A DNA stretch of 64,000 nt from Sipunculus nudus (GCA_026874595.1 CM049309.1:56542426-56606425), one strand, 5' to 3'; positions 32,097-44,944 are shown, counted from the first letter of the stretch. Notes: generated by a model from the sequence alone, not told the origin. Numbers and translations: made by a program.

Positions 32097-32180
<84 letters not shown>
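32097..32180. repeat. (AT)n tract inside LINE RT
   Basis: An 84-bp AT run separates two consecutive reverse-transcriptase motifs and gives long Tyr-Ile runs when translated. Confidence 0.9.
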
Positions 32181-32185
<5 letters not shown>

Positions 32186-33563
32186 TTCTATGGCCCATCT
32201 TGTAATTCTTGAACAGAGAATTCTAGTGTATAGCTTTACAGTAGTATTAATTAAGACAATTCCTCTATAGTTATTAACTTTATTATGCATTCCTGATTTT
32301 AAAGAGAGAAGTAATGCTTCCATCCACCTTTTCGGATGTCCAGTTGCCATTAATTTATAAAACAATATGGATAAATAAGGAATTATTATGCTCTTAGTAC
32401 ATTTAAATACTTCTATAATGAGCTCATCAGTTCCAGGTGCATTATTTACATTTTTTTTTCAATACTCCACAATATTTTATTTTCAGAAAAAGTTGAATTG
32501 AAAACAGCTAGTAAAATTTTATAACACATTTCACAATCTAAGTTATGGTTTTCAAATTAACTATTCACATTCTTCTCAAATGATGAATTTATCTATACCC
32601 AAATATTGAGATGGTCGTAAAAAATAAGTACACCATTCTTTTGAAATAATATTTACAATTTTATTAATTAAAAAACATTGTAAATTGTGTTTATATTTTG
32701 ATGATTTTTGCTTACAGATTCTTTTTAACTTTTTTTTATTTTTATATTCTTCTAGATATAATAAACTTTTTGAGTTTCTGAACTTGTTTAATGCTAATTT
32801 TTTTTCAGGGTTCCACACTGTATGTCCCACCAGGCTGGTTTTCTTAATAATTTCCTCTCTTGCACTAGTTTTGACATCTGAGCACATGCAGGTAACAGCT
32901 TATTTTTATTATACTAAAATACTTGCTGCCTGGTCTTTTTTTTATTGATGTTTACCTTTTGAATCTGAATTTTAATCATTAAAGTCTGCAACTTTTAAAT
33001 TATAATATACCTGTTTGATTCAAAACATTCTGATGCAAGGAACGTGCAAGTTCGTGCTCCCAATGGACTCTTTTACAAGGGTGCAGATGCATGGAGGAAT
33101 ACAATAATGTGTACAGTTTGGTGCATGTGCCTACAACATATTGGAAAATGGTCAAAATTCAGTACTTCATATTAAGATATACAGTACATTATATCTACCG
33201 ACAATACCATATAATCAACAATGCTAACCCCATTACAGGATACACAAGTAAACTGATCTTCAACATCATTTACTGTTCTACCATTTAATATACAGATATT
33301 GTTTACTATGCAAAAATTAAGAAACATTATTTTATACTTATGGACTATAATCTTTAGAAAGACGCTCCTTAATACATTATTTGTTTAATTGTAAGAAGAT
33401 CATTTATCATATTTGATTCTGCCTTACATGGAGTTATGCAATTTTGTATATATCCAGTTCTAGCATATAAATCACCTGCTATAAAAACATTTGCGTCCGG
33501 GTATTAAGCTTTCAATGTATGTAATTTCTCAACTAGAATACTAATACCATATCTTTGTACAAA

Positions 33564-33566
<3 letters not shown>

Positions 33567-33620
<54 letters not shown>
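33567..33620. repeat. (AT)n tract inside LINE endonuclease
   Basis: A ~54-bp AT run lying immediately after the 'DIIIVYV' strand of the endonuclease remnant (minus strand). Confidence 0.9.
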
Positions 33621-33626
<6 letters not shown>

Positions 33627-33960
33627 CAATAATAATATCATTACTGATATCAATAAGTGTAGTACCATCAATTAGGAATACAACCATGTCTTTAAAATGA
33701 TCATGAGTTTGTGTTCTCATATCACGTATATGTTTTACCATTTGTGATCAGTTTGTCATATGACAGGTACGCATTATCTCCAGCTCTCCTTGCCTGTTCT
33801 AATTTATTGCCTCTTTCATCTGCCGTACTCTTTTATTGGAATCCTCTGTAATTAATATCACTGCCAGATTCTTTGAACTCTTTTCATGCTGTAACTGTTT
33901 GTTTACACTTAAACTTGCTGAATTTTACAATTGCTGGTCTAGTTCTGGAACCCCGTTTTT

Positions 33961-34555
33961 GCCCTATTCAGTGCGCAGCCAGTGTTAGATTTTTCATGGA
34001 CCTTGTATTTTGTGAGGTTAGAGCCAGTTAACAGCGGGCGAAAGCTAATGAACTGTTGAAGAATTGTATTGTGAGATTGGAGCCAGTCTACGGAGGTGAA
34101 GGCCAATCCTAGGACGTGACAAGAATGACTTTTCTGGAAAATCTGCACGAAAGTTCCCCGGAAACCTATACTCGCTGCGTGTGTGGTGTGACGGGTGGGG
34201 TGGGGGTGGGGTACAAGTGTTTTTAGGGAATCGCTGTCGAATGCGTGAACACCAGCTGAGGGTGTTGGGGATTAGAGGGCGAATAGCGCAGGGCGCAGAT
34301 AAAGAGTGGGTGAACTGTCCAGTTGACCGAGTAGCGGACATCCCTGATTGGTGAAAGGTGTCTTGTGAGACGCAGACAAACACCGCAGAACCGCACGGTC
34401 GACGCAGGGTTCGTCAACGAGAAAGTGACTCATCGGGGACGAGAAGGATCGAGAGAGATACGGATGGACCGGGCATTGAATAACAGAGGACTGAGGGCGC
34501 ACGAGTCCAACACGTGCGATGCGCCCATAACATCCTCTCAGATCTCGTGATTTTC
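33961..34555. other. GC-richer segment, possibly LINE 5' region
   Basis: This is markedly less AT-rich than its surroundings, with several overlapping open frames on both strands and none with a family motif. It sits just upstream (minus-strand sense) of the ORF1-like remnant, so a LINE 5' untranslated region is plausible but unproven. Confidence 0.3.
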
Positions 34556-34610
34556 AGAGGCGGATCCAGAAGGGAGCGGTTAAGCCCCCCCCCCCCCCCC
34601 CCCCCAGCTG
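34556..34610. mobile_element. Poly(C) element end
   Basis: agaggcggatccagaaggg followed by a C run of ~19 nt. This is one terminus of the poly(G)/poly(C) family; I could not place the other end. Confidence 0.4.
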
Positions 34611-35719
34611 GAAACATGGTCATTATTTTTAATCAAACAATATTTTCTTTGCATTTTTTTTTCAGGTGCCGGCAAACAAATATCACACTTACAAATGAAA
34701 ACCAAAAGCAGAAAACCGAAAGAATCGTTATTAAAAACGCTTTTATCTACACCATGATCATCTCTTTCTTGGTATTTGTAAAATAATTAGTTGGGCATTT
34801 TCATATATCGGATACAGATATTGACACTTTTGTGGTACATGATCTCTCAACCTTTCTCAATGATGTCTCAAGCAAAGTTCCAGCTTCTTTAGGCGTAGAC
34901 ATCTTGCTTTTGAACATGAATGTTTAAGCATTTAATCTAAAAACTAGCCCTTTTCATCTTGCTTTATCCTAGAGATAAAATCTGTCGATTCTTTTTAACA
35001 AAACGTTAATACATTATCGTTCAATTAAAATTGAATAAATAGTGTGTGAGTATACATACATGGTCTTTGATTTTTTTATGATAGGCAGGGAACATTTATT
35101 GCCTCGTCATACATAGCATGTATTGTGGACTGGGTTTTGGCTGTCTATATCAGCTGGAATTCTCAATGGGAAATCTGTTTTGAAATTATCTGTCCTCGCC
35201 GCTGTTTAAGAAATAAACTGTACAAAACGGTACAAGAAACTGGTAATCTGACAATATTCAATACCAACAGCATTGTTTTAGGGAAGATTTTTTATCGATT
35301 ACAAATGTTTAAATTACCAAATAAATATCAAAACGATATTGCATAAATATACAAACAAAAAAATGCATTTTTATTCCGTCCTGATGTATACCTGAAAGAG
35401 AGCGTATAAAAGCAATATATAGACTAATAGGGCAACTGCACACATGGAAAACTAATTTAAGTTACCAGTTGTTCAATAGAAAATAAACGGTGAGTAATAT
35501 CCTATATATTCAAGTCTTATTTTTATTGCTTGCGTAAATTGTTGGTCTGTTGCGTATGTCTGTTTGTCACGATGTTTGTTTTTCCCCGCTCTCCTTGCCA
35601 TAATTTTGAGCAATCGCTTTCAAACCTTTACAATTGATTGACAATTAAAAGCCCTGGAAGCCCATTGCTTTTTGGTCATTATAGGTCAAAGATAAAGGCC
35701 AGAGTCATAAAAAAAACCA
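34611..35719. other. Unannotated sequence
   Basis: AT-rich; no gene or repeat boundary recognised. Confidence 0.45.
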
Positions 35720-36480
35720 CAAAATAGTTAATATCATATCTTCGTCCATAATCATCACAGCTCAAAACCTTAAGCTCGTATATTGGTAATTCCTTGACCT
35801 TATTTCTGATGTGTAGTCTCTTTAATCTGTTGTTACCATGATAACGCATATTAGGGGAAAAGTCATGATATTCGAAAATAATGTGTATTATTTTTCTAAC
35901 GATGTCAGTTTTAAACCTAGAGAGGTCTGTTTTTGGCATCTGGGAGCATTTATAAAGTATTACAAGATTTTATTATACGTCTGGCAATAGCACAATATCT
36001 CGTCCAACTAAGGATGACCTAGAGACCACAAGTTTACTGGAATCGTTTTAAAACTGGTAGATCTTATGTATTACACTAATATCTCGAAACAGATTTTTCA
36101 TTTTTGGAATAAGACCGCTAGGGGGCGCTGCACTATTGCTACATAAACTATAGCCCATTTTGTTCCTCTGTACCTTCTCCATAGGATGATCTAGTTTATT
36201 GTCCGTTGTCGTTAAATTCGCCTCAATGCTTGATCTGTTTTCTAATATATGGGACCCTAGAGGCCAGAATTTTTTATCTATCACTTTGAATGTTATCGAG
36301 TTAATAGAACACGTAAATTCACGTTAATTCATATCTTCGTCCTGATCCTTATAGCCGCATAATATGTAGCTCTTTTAATTGTCATTCATTAGCCTTTTCT
36401 CTGGTCATTATATTCGAAAACAATGGGTCTTATTTTTCTAACTTTGTCAGTTTTCAAGCTAGAGAGGTTAAGTTTTTTTT
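35720..36480. repeat. Diverged direct duplication
   Basis: The segment 35,735-35,935 (atatcttcgtcc...attcgaaaa...tttttctaac...ctagagaggt) recurs at 36,333-36,470 with the same order of landmarks, about 595 bp away. Non-coding; probably an old tandem duplication within a dispersed repeat. Confidence 0.55.
36115..36130 (+). promoter_or_regulatory. CTCF-type motif
   Basis: CCGCTAGGGGGCGCTG matches the CCASYAGRKGGCRS core at 13 of 14 positions (G for A at the third). It lies in otherwise AT-rich DNA between the two duplicated segments. Confidence 0.5.
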
Positions 36481-38040
36481 ATCAAGCAGAAATAGATCAG
36501 TTTTACTTGCCTTTATACCAAATCTCCCGAATTCTCGTACCTTTTTTGTCAAAAGAAATAATACGAGATTTCCCAGTGTCGTACTACAGTCCAGAATTAT
36601 TTAGTAATATAGTTGATAATAAAACCAAACTCCTAGTAGCCTTTTTTTCTTTAATGAGATAGGTCACAAGTCAAGGTCACCGAAATTTCCAAAAATAGTA
36701 TTTTGCTCAGATCTTCATCAAATATTATCCTATCTTCATAAAATATAGCTAATTTTATTCGTCAATGTATTCCCCATTATGAGGTCTGGTCTATTGTCAT
36801 CCAAGTTCTGTCAGAATGTTTTTCTTTTCGGCTGTTGTTGGCAATTTCTCCTGCTGCTTGTTCTTTGGTCCGACATATGTCATTATTGAGTCCACATTGT
36901 GTTAGCAATACTTCTGACAAGCATACAGTTGAAAAAGAAAACCTGGAAATAAGTTCTGTCTGTCTGTTTGTCTGTCTGTCCGTTCGTCCGCGACTTTACA
37001 ATATTAGCATAAGTACATAAAATGCTATTGTTTCTGCTCTCCCGGAACATGGCTCATTCAAATAACTGTTTTTACATGTTTTCCCTGTCTTCATGTCTCT
37101 CTGTCTGTCTGTATTATTTCAACTTCCGGCAAGCGCTCGAAACGTTACCCTATAAATTCCCCATTCTTACTGCTTGCTCTAGAGAAGTCTTTAATTGCTG
37201 AGTTAAACATACCTCCGCCATGCAAAATGTATTTATTTATAGACATTGGTAAGCAGCTGCATGTACTCAAAAGTTATGGACTGACTTTGATGAAATTACA
37301 AGGAGAGTTCCCCTAGAACACCATAATATTTTCATTTAAAAGATGCTTTACTATTATGAAATATGGTGAACGAGACCGTCTTTATTTACCGTTATTAGGG
37401 AACCTTTCATGGTCAATATCAGAAAGGGGTGAGCAGACTTGTGAAGCAGTATCGAGTTGGCGAACCTTGTCACACATTTCTCTTGAATTTATATAATCCC
37501 CGTGCTACCAAACGTAAATTCCCGATATACACATAATATGGATTTACTTACTTTTTAGTCTGCATTCATCTTTTGACTCAATTTTGTTAATATTTTTTGG
37601 AAAATATTATAAGTGGCATATCCGTACCAATTAAAACAATTTCACAATCTTTAAAAATATCTGAAGGTATATGAAGTGAAAAGAGCAAAAGCTTATTTTG
37701 ATATCGAGCCATGGAGTCATGAATTAGAGTTAATCTGAAAATATTTGAAATATTGAAACTACGACATGTTAACAGGAGGTTTATGAATGTCATACTGGCA
37801 ATATTCAATACTCCTTTCTCGGATCCATCAATAACTGTTGATTTATTCAAAATCATTATTCTGAAGGTTAGGTACAGAAACAGGACAGTTTTTTTGTTTA
37901 TAAACGGCAAAGAATCCTTACTTTTATAGGAATAAAGTGACATAAATTCAGGAACGTATCCAAAGTTCCAGCCACTGTATATATATACATGTCTATGGCA
38001 AATGCCTGCACACTAACCATGCAAAGTATCCACTAGCCAC
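36481..38040. other. Unannotated sequence
   Basis: No gene recognised. Short (TCTG)n-like runs occur at 36,957-36,985 and 37,097-37,112. A 118-codon minus-strand open frame at 37,587-37,943 has no motif or bias that I can recognise. Confidence 0.4.
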
Positions 38041-38097
38041 CCCCCCCCCCCCCCTCACCCCAACCCCCCAACACTTGCCAAATCCTGTATCCGCCCT
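38041..38097. mobile_element. Poly(C) element end
   Basis: C14 (38,041-38,054) followed by aaatcctgtatccgccct, the right-hand terminus of the poly(G)/poly(C) family. The left end was not found. Confidence 0.4.
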
Positions 38098-38821
38098 GAC
38101 TTTTTTTGTTAGAGTAGGACATTTTTGTATTTGTTAGGGTAAATGCAAAAAAGATCCATTTATCCGGTAAATACTAGCTAGAAAAAGACTAGCTAGTCCC
38201 CGTCCTTACTGTGAGCTTTGAATGCGTGTGTGTGCGTCCAAAGCGCGTGGTTCAGACGGACAGGCAACGACGTCATATATTGCATATTTTCCTCAAATCC
38301 GATACACAAATATTTCAGTTTCAAAACTGGTGGGCCTGACCTTGACCTTAAAGTCATTCCTGATGAAATACAGTATATTTTTAATGGGGGCCTCAAGGGT
38401 AGCAAGTTTTTCTAGTGGCAGATATGAAGAAAGTACTAACCCCTATGTTTGGTAACCAGAACACTTTCAAAACAACAGAATTTGGTGACCAGTTTGCTTA
38501 AACCAATTTTCTCCGTTAAACCTCGAGCTCTAATGACATATTACGGACCTGTCTTGTTACGGACACCTCTCTACTAGGATCCCACTGATCGCGCCCGTAG
38601 CAACTTTATATTTGCTGTTTATACGCTTAAGGAAATGATTTGAGAACAAAATTTTGCCAGATGCTATTATATTTCCAGGAAATAACGCTGTATTTCACGT
38701 AGACAGTCTGTGACCTAATATTCTTAGGTAATACTGGGCATCATATAAATATTACCTTCTCCTAGGAAATAACGGCTTCCACAATAATTAGAAGAGATAG
38801 GTTGGGTGTGATTATAATTTC

Positions 38822-38892
<71 letters not shown>

Positions 38893-39769
38893 ATGTTTTA
38901 ATATTTTTATTTGCCGTTACATTGTCGGCTTGAGAATGTTTACAAATCGTTTTCAGCAGGGCAAGCTAAACAAAACACAAAAGCAATGCAAACAATACAC
39001 GAAATGGATAAAGTTTACCAAAGCCCTGGGGGATAATATGAACAATATGCCAATGTGAAATTTGATAATACAGCGTTTATGTAGTTTCCATTTATATGAG
39101 GCACCGCTATATATCCCGTAGTATGCATACTGCTGCTTACAGAACACATATTTCATAAAATTTAGCCCAAAGAATAAACATTATGCTAATTGAAAAAGCA
39201 CACGAATATGTAACATTCGGCTTATATTCTAAAACAGGTTAATTCTTGGCCAGTTGTTAATAATGTCTATTGTATATGATGAAAGATAAAAAAAAACAAA
39301 CAAATGTTTGTATTAAGCAATCTGGATGTCAGGTCCTGTATGGACAGGAGTGTGATAATTCCAGAAATCATAACCTATATTTTTCCTGTACAACATTCTC
39401 TGGCTCCTGGCTATTTATTTTTTTACCAGCTCATGTTCATGGGACAGACGTAAGCACGTCATACTTTGATCTCTGTGTCGGTCGGTCTTGGCTGTAGCAA
39501 TGACAACATGACATTCAGGCCTTTTATTAATAAACTGATAGGGGCCTGCGAGTCTTGATAGAAGTCATAATAGGACACCAATTCCAAGGCTCGGATAAAA
39601 AAATTTGCTGTGTGGTAGTGTTTGACAACGGAGGCTTATATCGTCGTGTATTATTTGCTAAATAATGAAGACTAAAATCGTTAAAAATATTGTTGGTAAC
39701 CCTGGCGGCGAGAACTGAAATTTGAAGCAGTTTCGGTTACCATAGTTTCCGTCGCCAAGCCGTTAGGAA
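38098..39769. other. Unannotated sequence with (AT)n tract
   Basis: No gene recognised. An (AT)n run spans 38,825-38,887. Confidence 0.45.
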
Positions 39770-40790
39770 CTGCCTCATCATATGGTGCCTCATTTACTGG
39801 CTGATCATACGGTAAGTCATCATGAAATGCCTCGTATTCTCACACCATGTAGTGCCTGATGAACTGCCACATCATGCGGTGCCTCATGTACTGCCTCATC
39901 ATAAGGTGCCTCATCATGAAGTGCCTCGTATACTTTCACCATGTGGTGCCTCATGTAATACCACATCATGCTGTGCCTCATGTACTGCCTCATCATAAGG
40001 TGCCTCATCATGAAGTGCCTCGTATACTTTCACCATGTGGTGCCTCATGTAATACCACATCATGCTGTGCCTCATGTACTGCCTCATCATAAGGTGCCTC
40101 ATCATGAAGTGCCTCGTATACTTTTACCATGTGGTGCCTCATGTAATACCACATCATGCTGTGCCTCATGTACTGCCTCATCATAAGGTGCCTCATCATG
40201 AAGTGCCTCGTATACTTTCACCATGTGGTGCCTCATGTAATACCACATCATGCTGTGCCTCATGTACTGCCTCATCATAAGGTGCCTCATCATGAAGTGC
40301 CTCGTATACCTTCACCATGTGGTGCCTCATGTAATACCACATCATGCTGTGCCTCATGTACTGCCTCATCATAAGGTGCCTCATCATGAAGTGCCTCGTA
40401 TACTTTCACCATGTGGTGCCTCATGTAATACCACATCATGCTGTGCCTCATGTACTGCCTCATCATAAGGTGCCTCATCATGAAGTGCCTCGTATACTTT
40501 CACCATGTGGTGCCTCATGTAATACCACATCATGCTGTGCCTCATGTACTGCCTCATCATATGGTGCGTCATCATGTAGGGTCTCTTATTGTCTCACTAT
40601 GTGGTGCCTTATTTATTGCCACGTCATGTGGTACCTCATATTACTGCCTCATCATAAGGTGCTTCATCATGAAGTGCCTCATATTGCCTAACAATGTGGT
40701 ACCTCATTTACTCCTTGATCATGAGATGCCTCATCATGTAGTGCTTCGTATTTCCTGATCATGGAATGACTCATGTACTGCCTCCACTTT
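39770..40790. repeat. 94-bp minisatellite array
   Basis: Seven near-identical 94-bp units start at 39,894, 39,988, 40,082, 40,176, 40,270, 40,364 and 40,458 (each begins cctcatcataaggtgcctca). Degenerate units flank them on both sides. Each unit is built of smaller 'catcatgnngtgcctcat' sub-repeats. The overlapping 60-115 codon frames on both strands are by-products of the repeat. Confidence 0.95.
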
Positions 40791-40851
40791 TTAGCGATGG
40801 CGGTGGATGGTCAATTTGGTCAATCATTTGGTTCCATTTCTAGGTTAACTA

Positions 40852-40857
<6 letters not shown>

Positions 40858-40915
<58 letters not shown>
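40858..40915. repeat. (AT)n microsatellite
   Basis: AT tract directly against the left end of the second family-2 LTR. It resumes at 42,076 beyond the right end. Confidence 0.9.
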
Positions 40916-40919
<4 letters not shown>

Positions 40920-42071
40920 CGGAACCTAATGTAAATAGATCACGTATACGTGATGAACACAAATTTTGTAATGGAGATAAAAAACAAATCAGATTCTGTA
41001 ACACAAGGCAGCGTGAAATGTCTAGGGGATTGAATAAAGAAGTCAGTGTTTTTTTGTAAACAAATAACTATAATTTATTCTTAAAACAATCCTAACAATA
41101 CAATAAACTAAATCAATACAATTATACAGTGAAACAGCGTTATACAACAAGTCAATACAATCACACAGGAAGATAATGGTACAGTACCTGGATACCGACA
41201 CCATCACAACGATAAGTCCTTTAAATGTAAACTCTCGGAGAATGACAGTCCAGTGTAAAGCTCTTGTAACATCCAGAAAGTAAATTGAAGTCCAAATGCA
41301 TAAAATCCAGGAGAAAGTATTTGAAAAAGTATAATTGCCGCATTCGTCGGATAAGGTCTTAGAATCTGACACACGCTTCTGCGTCCGCTTGAATCTGCTC
41401 TGCTGTCTGCCCTCTGGTTCTAAAAAACAGCACCTTTATATCCATTTACCATCAGGGTAAAGGACTTTATGCGATCACACTATATGTTTACTAAAGTCAG
41501 CTGCTGCTATATTTTGTTGTGTAGTAATTTTACATGGCAGCTGACCAATGACAACGAAGTTTTCCCTTGACCCCGGATAGGGGCAAGGGGGTATTAAAAC
41601 CCCAGTTCGTCCTCGGCCAGCCTCTTTTTCATCGGTGCCACCAGCAATCCTGTCAATTTTTTTAAAATGTTTCACAGAGGGCTGTATATCATTAATTAAC
41701 CCTCTGGTCATTTTAATTAATAAAAATTTCAATTTTGGCCAAATGGGCCCTTTTCACCGATTTGTTTTTTTGTTATCATAAGTGTGTACAGGTGTGGTGT
41801 GTGAGCATAAATATACCTTCACACCCAAGACGGGAACTTTCCACTTCTCGAACAGTCTATAAGATCTTGCACAATCACAGTAAACACGCGCTTCAGGAAT
41901 TCTCTAGAAAAACAGCGCCGTGTATCTCTACACACCATGGTGTAAACGTGACTCACGACCAAGACAACAAGAGTTCATCCGGTACGGATTAAACATAGAA
42001 TGTAACAAGCAGCCAGGCAAGAGCGCTACAACATGAGTTACGAACGTGCCACACAATAAAAAGAGCACCTG

Positions 42072-42075
<4 letters not shown>
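40916..42075 (-). mobile_element. Probable solo LTR, family 2, copy 2
   Basis: The ends gttacggaacctaat and cacctgtaac match the element at 24,435. Collinear landmarks include cagattctgtaacac, ggcagcgtgaaatgtc and aacaatcctaaca. At 1,160 bp it is longer than copy 1, the extra sequence falling after the promoter-like region. It is inserted in AT repeat, so the tata/tata flanks are consistent with a 4-bp duplication but not informative. Confidence 0.58.

Positions 42076-42112
<37 letters not shown>
42076..42112. repeat. (AT)n microsatellite
   Basis: Right-hand continuation of the AT tract split by the family-2 LTR. Confidence 0.9.
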
Positions 42113-42114
<2 letters not shown>

Positions 42115-42779
42115 TGGTTTAGAATATATACATATACTTGAAACAGAATACCTAATTTTTTTAAAGTATGCAAAATATTCTATTGTAATGTTTTTCATAT
42201 ATATAAGCATATGAGAAGCTAAGAGGAAAGGGGACCTCCTACTAAGTTATAGTAAAGTTCTGTATATATGATTGCAAAACTTATACTCTGACAAGACTGT
42301 CATGAAGAAAAAGGAGTACAGGGCAGAGGAGAAGCATGCTAGTAGTGGCCAAGCTGAGCCAAGCCAAGCTGCCTTGAGTCGGTTACACAACACAAGTGAA
42401 GGTTGTACGACTGGAGGGCTTGATGTAAACAACACTTGACATGTTGTATGAAAACTTGAATAAAAGCTACTCTTTTCAATCAATTCCTTTGAAATTTCAG
42501 ATTTTAAAAGATGAAATCATTATGTATATATGCTGTGGAAATTAAATCAACAGTGCTTACAGGAAAAAAACGTGCCGTTACCAAAGTTGGACAAAATTTA
42601 AGGTATTGATTTTTTAGTTATGCTAATAATTTATAAAATTTGCAAAATTCAGATCTAATTTTGGGTAAACAATTGAATCTTGATTAAATAAAGTTATTTC
42701 CCTGATAAAAGGTATCTAGCTTCAGTAATTTTCATGTAAATGTAGTAATTAAATTTCCTGATTTTTTTAAGTTGTATTA
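42113..42779. other. Unannotated sequence
   Basis: AT-rich; no gene recognised. Confidence 0.45.
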
Positions 42780-43150
42780 TGTTTGGGCCAATAACTTCAA
42801 AACTATTCGCAATACGGACCAAATTTTTTGAATGTTCATAGAAAATGTATGGAAGAATAGGCATACTAAATATGATCGAAAAAGGTCAGTCGTTTTGAAA
42901 TAAGGCAGACTTAAAGTGTAACTATGGCTTGTTTTTTAGAAAACAAAGGTTTTTTCTTAATATCTCGAAGGAACAAAGTCCTAGTGACACAATTTTTGGT
43001 GTTGTAGGAGATTATGGGGACATCTAACTGTAGGCAAAATTTTGGATTCGTAGGTCCCACGGTTTTAAAACGTGCCCTGTTAACGGACGGACGACGGACA
43101 AAGGACCACGACTATAGCTCATATGACTTTTAGTCAGCTGAGCTAAAAAG
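42780..43150. mobile_element. Dispersed repeat ending ctgagctaaaa
   Basis: Non-coding segment with 'aacttcaaaactattcgcaa' and 'ggacggacgacggac' motifs. It ends tatagctcatatgacttttagtcagctgagctaaaa. The 18-mer gtgccctgttaacggacg (43,072-43,089) is found as an exact reverse complement at 47,613-47,630, at the start of the 157-bp satellite. Confidence 0.55.
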
Positions 43151-44684
43151 TTGTCCCCACTTTGATTACCTCCCACGCCTGAGAGTTACCCCTCCCGACC
43201 CTTGAAGATATATTGACGCCACTGACTCAAAGCCTGAATCAACCGTTCCTTATTAAATTCCTTAAAAAATATTACGGTGATCCAGAATACCATGATAGTA
43301 ACATGAATATATTGTATGTGTGGGCATGCGGGTTTTGGGGGACCAAGTTATTAATTACGTATTTACATGTCTCGATTACTTTCAAAATTTCAAGTAGTAT
43401 CTTTAAAATATCTCGCTCTGCCAGTTTACAGTCGCTCGAATCCTTATTTCAGGGGAATGGTCAAAACAGGAAAAATGTGTGTTTTTGACACTTCTTTTGT
43501 GATACACGCTACCTTCTTACGAAGTACTACGTAAGGCGCGAATATAAACTCAAATGGTGCATACTCAAATTCGTCCATTTCTCGATTAATTGACGCCAGC
43601 AAAAATCGGATTAAAGCGACGGCGGCCAGTTGGCCGTATCATATATGCCGGATGTCTATAACCTGCCAATATGGCTGCATTAATCCGCATGTACTTTTTG
43701 AGAATACTTTGTTTCATGCAAACTTATCTCTATTTAACACAACTCCATATTTTGCACTGGCCTGGCCTTACATGTCAGGTGGGGTCAAAGGGTGGTGTTC
43801 ACGATTACCGGTCACTCGTACCAATGGCTGCAATTTCACCTGTGTTAGGTTAAATAAACGCATGCCGTTCATTGATAACAAATGTGTAAAACGTTACTTG
43901 GTAATAATAGGCACCATACTGTAAGCTGTATATAATAAGTTTACCTAATAGAACAACAACTTCACTGAATAAGGACCAGGTAGGATTTGAGAAACTATCG
44001 GTCTATCGGAGGAAGTTTACGAACGATTGTGAATCCTTGCATCTGTTTAAACCAATACTTTCATAAATTTTTATCTGTAGGATCGTTCTGATACCGTGAC
44101 GTGAGCAGCGTCAGCGGTGCTTTATGGAGGTTTAATTATGGGTCAAGAAGATACTTCAACTCTTATCACCCGCTGACGGTTGGGGCAAATGTAGGTTACA
44201 GTCATATATCTGACCAAGTAGCCGCCTGCAGCGACGACGCGTATTGCAGTTGCACCGCGTACCGTTAACGGACGACTGTTTCGTCGCCTACCCATATTTA
44301 GAGAAAAGTGGTGTTTAAACACGATAAGATCGTATTTTCCGGAAAAGGCAGTTTTGTTTTTAGTTTTACGGATGGGGTGACATTAAAACTACTTCACCGT
44401 GGCAAAAATATCCTATTTATAATACAGCTGCAGTAAGAAAGCAGTAAAACGTGTATGTAACGGCGGCAATGCTTTGTCACTGGTCCAGTTTTATAAGGCT
44501 TATTGACATATTTAAACTGATTAGGAATTTATGCAATTAGCTTATTATAACATAACTTTGTCTTTAAAAAATCAGATACCCGAGATCCTGATGGCTTTTC
44601 TCCCCTTTGTAGACACAGATCATACTGAGCTTAGAATCCCACTCAATTGCATACGTGGAGGTGTGACTAAAATGTTCTCTCACA
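43151..44684. other. Unannotated sequence
   Basis: 44,090-44,290 is CG-richer and contains gtgacgtgag (CRE-like) and several CG dinucleotides. No coding frame longer than a few dozen codons and no donor or acceptor could be tied to it. No gene called. Confidence 0.35.
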
Positions 44685-44715
44685 TAGGGGCGGGGGGTGG
44701 GGGGGGGGTTCTTCG
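44685..44715. repeat. G-rich homopolymer patch
   Basis: aggggcggggggtgggggggggg. This resembles one end of the poly(G)/poly(C) family and could form a G-quadruplex. Confidence 0.5.
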
Positions 44716-44944
44716 AAGAGGCTTGAGAGGGGACGAGTTCTCTCTCTCCTACCCTTTATACTGCCTCAGTCTTTAATAGTTTAGATCTATCCATATCACC
44801 ATATAAAAAAAAATATCCAAGAACTCATCATCCAATTCGAAGGAATAACTACCGTGTGAATCGAATAATTTGGAATAACACATATATAATATGCACGAGC
44901 TAAATATTTCAGTTTTCTGGATCAATGAGCTGCTGGCCTCTAAA

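Larger units (their letters stand above)
30640..33960 (-). pseudogene. Degenerate APE-type LINE retrotransposon
   Basis: On the minus strand, from high to low coordinate, broken frames show these parts. First, a basic C-terminal ORF1-like segment (RTRPAIVKFSKFK near 33,904-33,950, LSYDKLITNGK near 33,735-33,770). Then endonuclease pieces: an 'IDISNDIIIVYV' strand near 33,620-33,660, 'VFIAGDLYARTG' near 33,455-33,495 and 'VDYMVLS' near 33,200. Then a Lys/Arg-rich linker (32,576-32,887), then reverse-transcriptase pieces: 'NNYRGIVLIN' near 32,270, 'QAGYRKGYSTTD' near 32,060-32,095, 'VDFNKAFD' near 31,970 and 'AFADD' near 31,670. Last is a C-terminal 'KFRLNEHFYTIEMGRRNN..C..C' segment (30,656-30,871). 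Stops, frameshifts and two AT tracts make it dead. The clade is not assigned. Confidence 0.75.

Noticed and set aside
31902..32365. Tyr-Ile-rich proteins
   Set aside because: The Tyr-Ile runs are translated (AT)n. The flanking parts were kept only as LINE reverse-transcriptase remnants.
39820..40758. Series of overlapping 63-115 codon frames on both strands
   Set aside because: They repeat every 94 bp on both strands and are products of the minisatellite.
39770..40790. CRISPR-like array
   Set aside because: The units are directly adjacent with no unique spacers, and the setting is a eukaryotic genome.
44131..44180. Short frame beginning MGQEDTST, like an N-myristoylation start
   Set aside because: It stops after 12 codons and has no splice donor before the stop.
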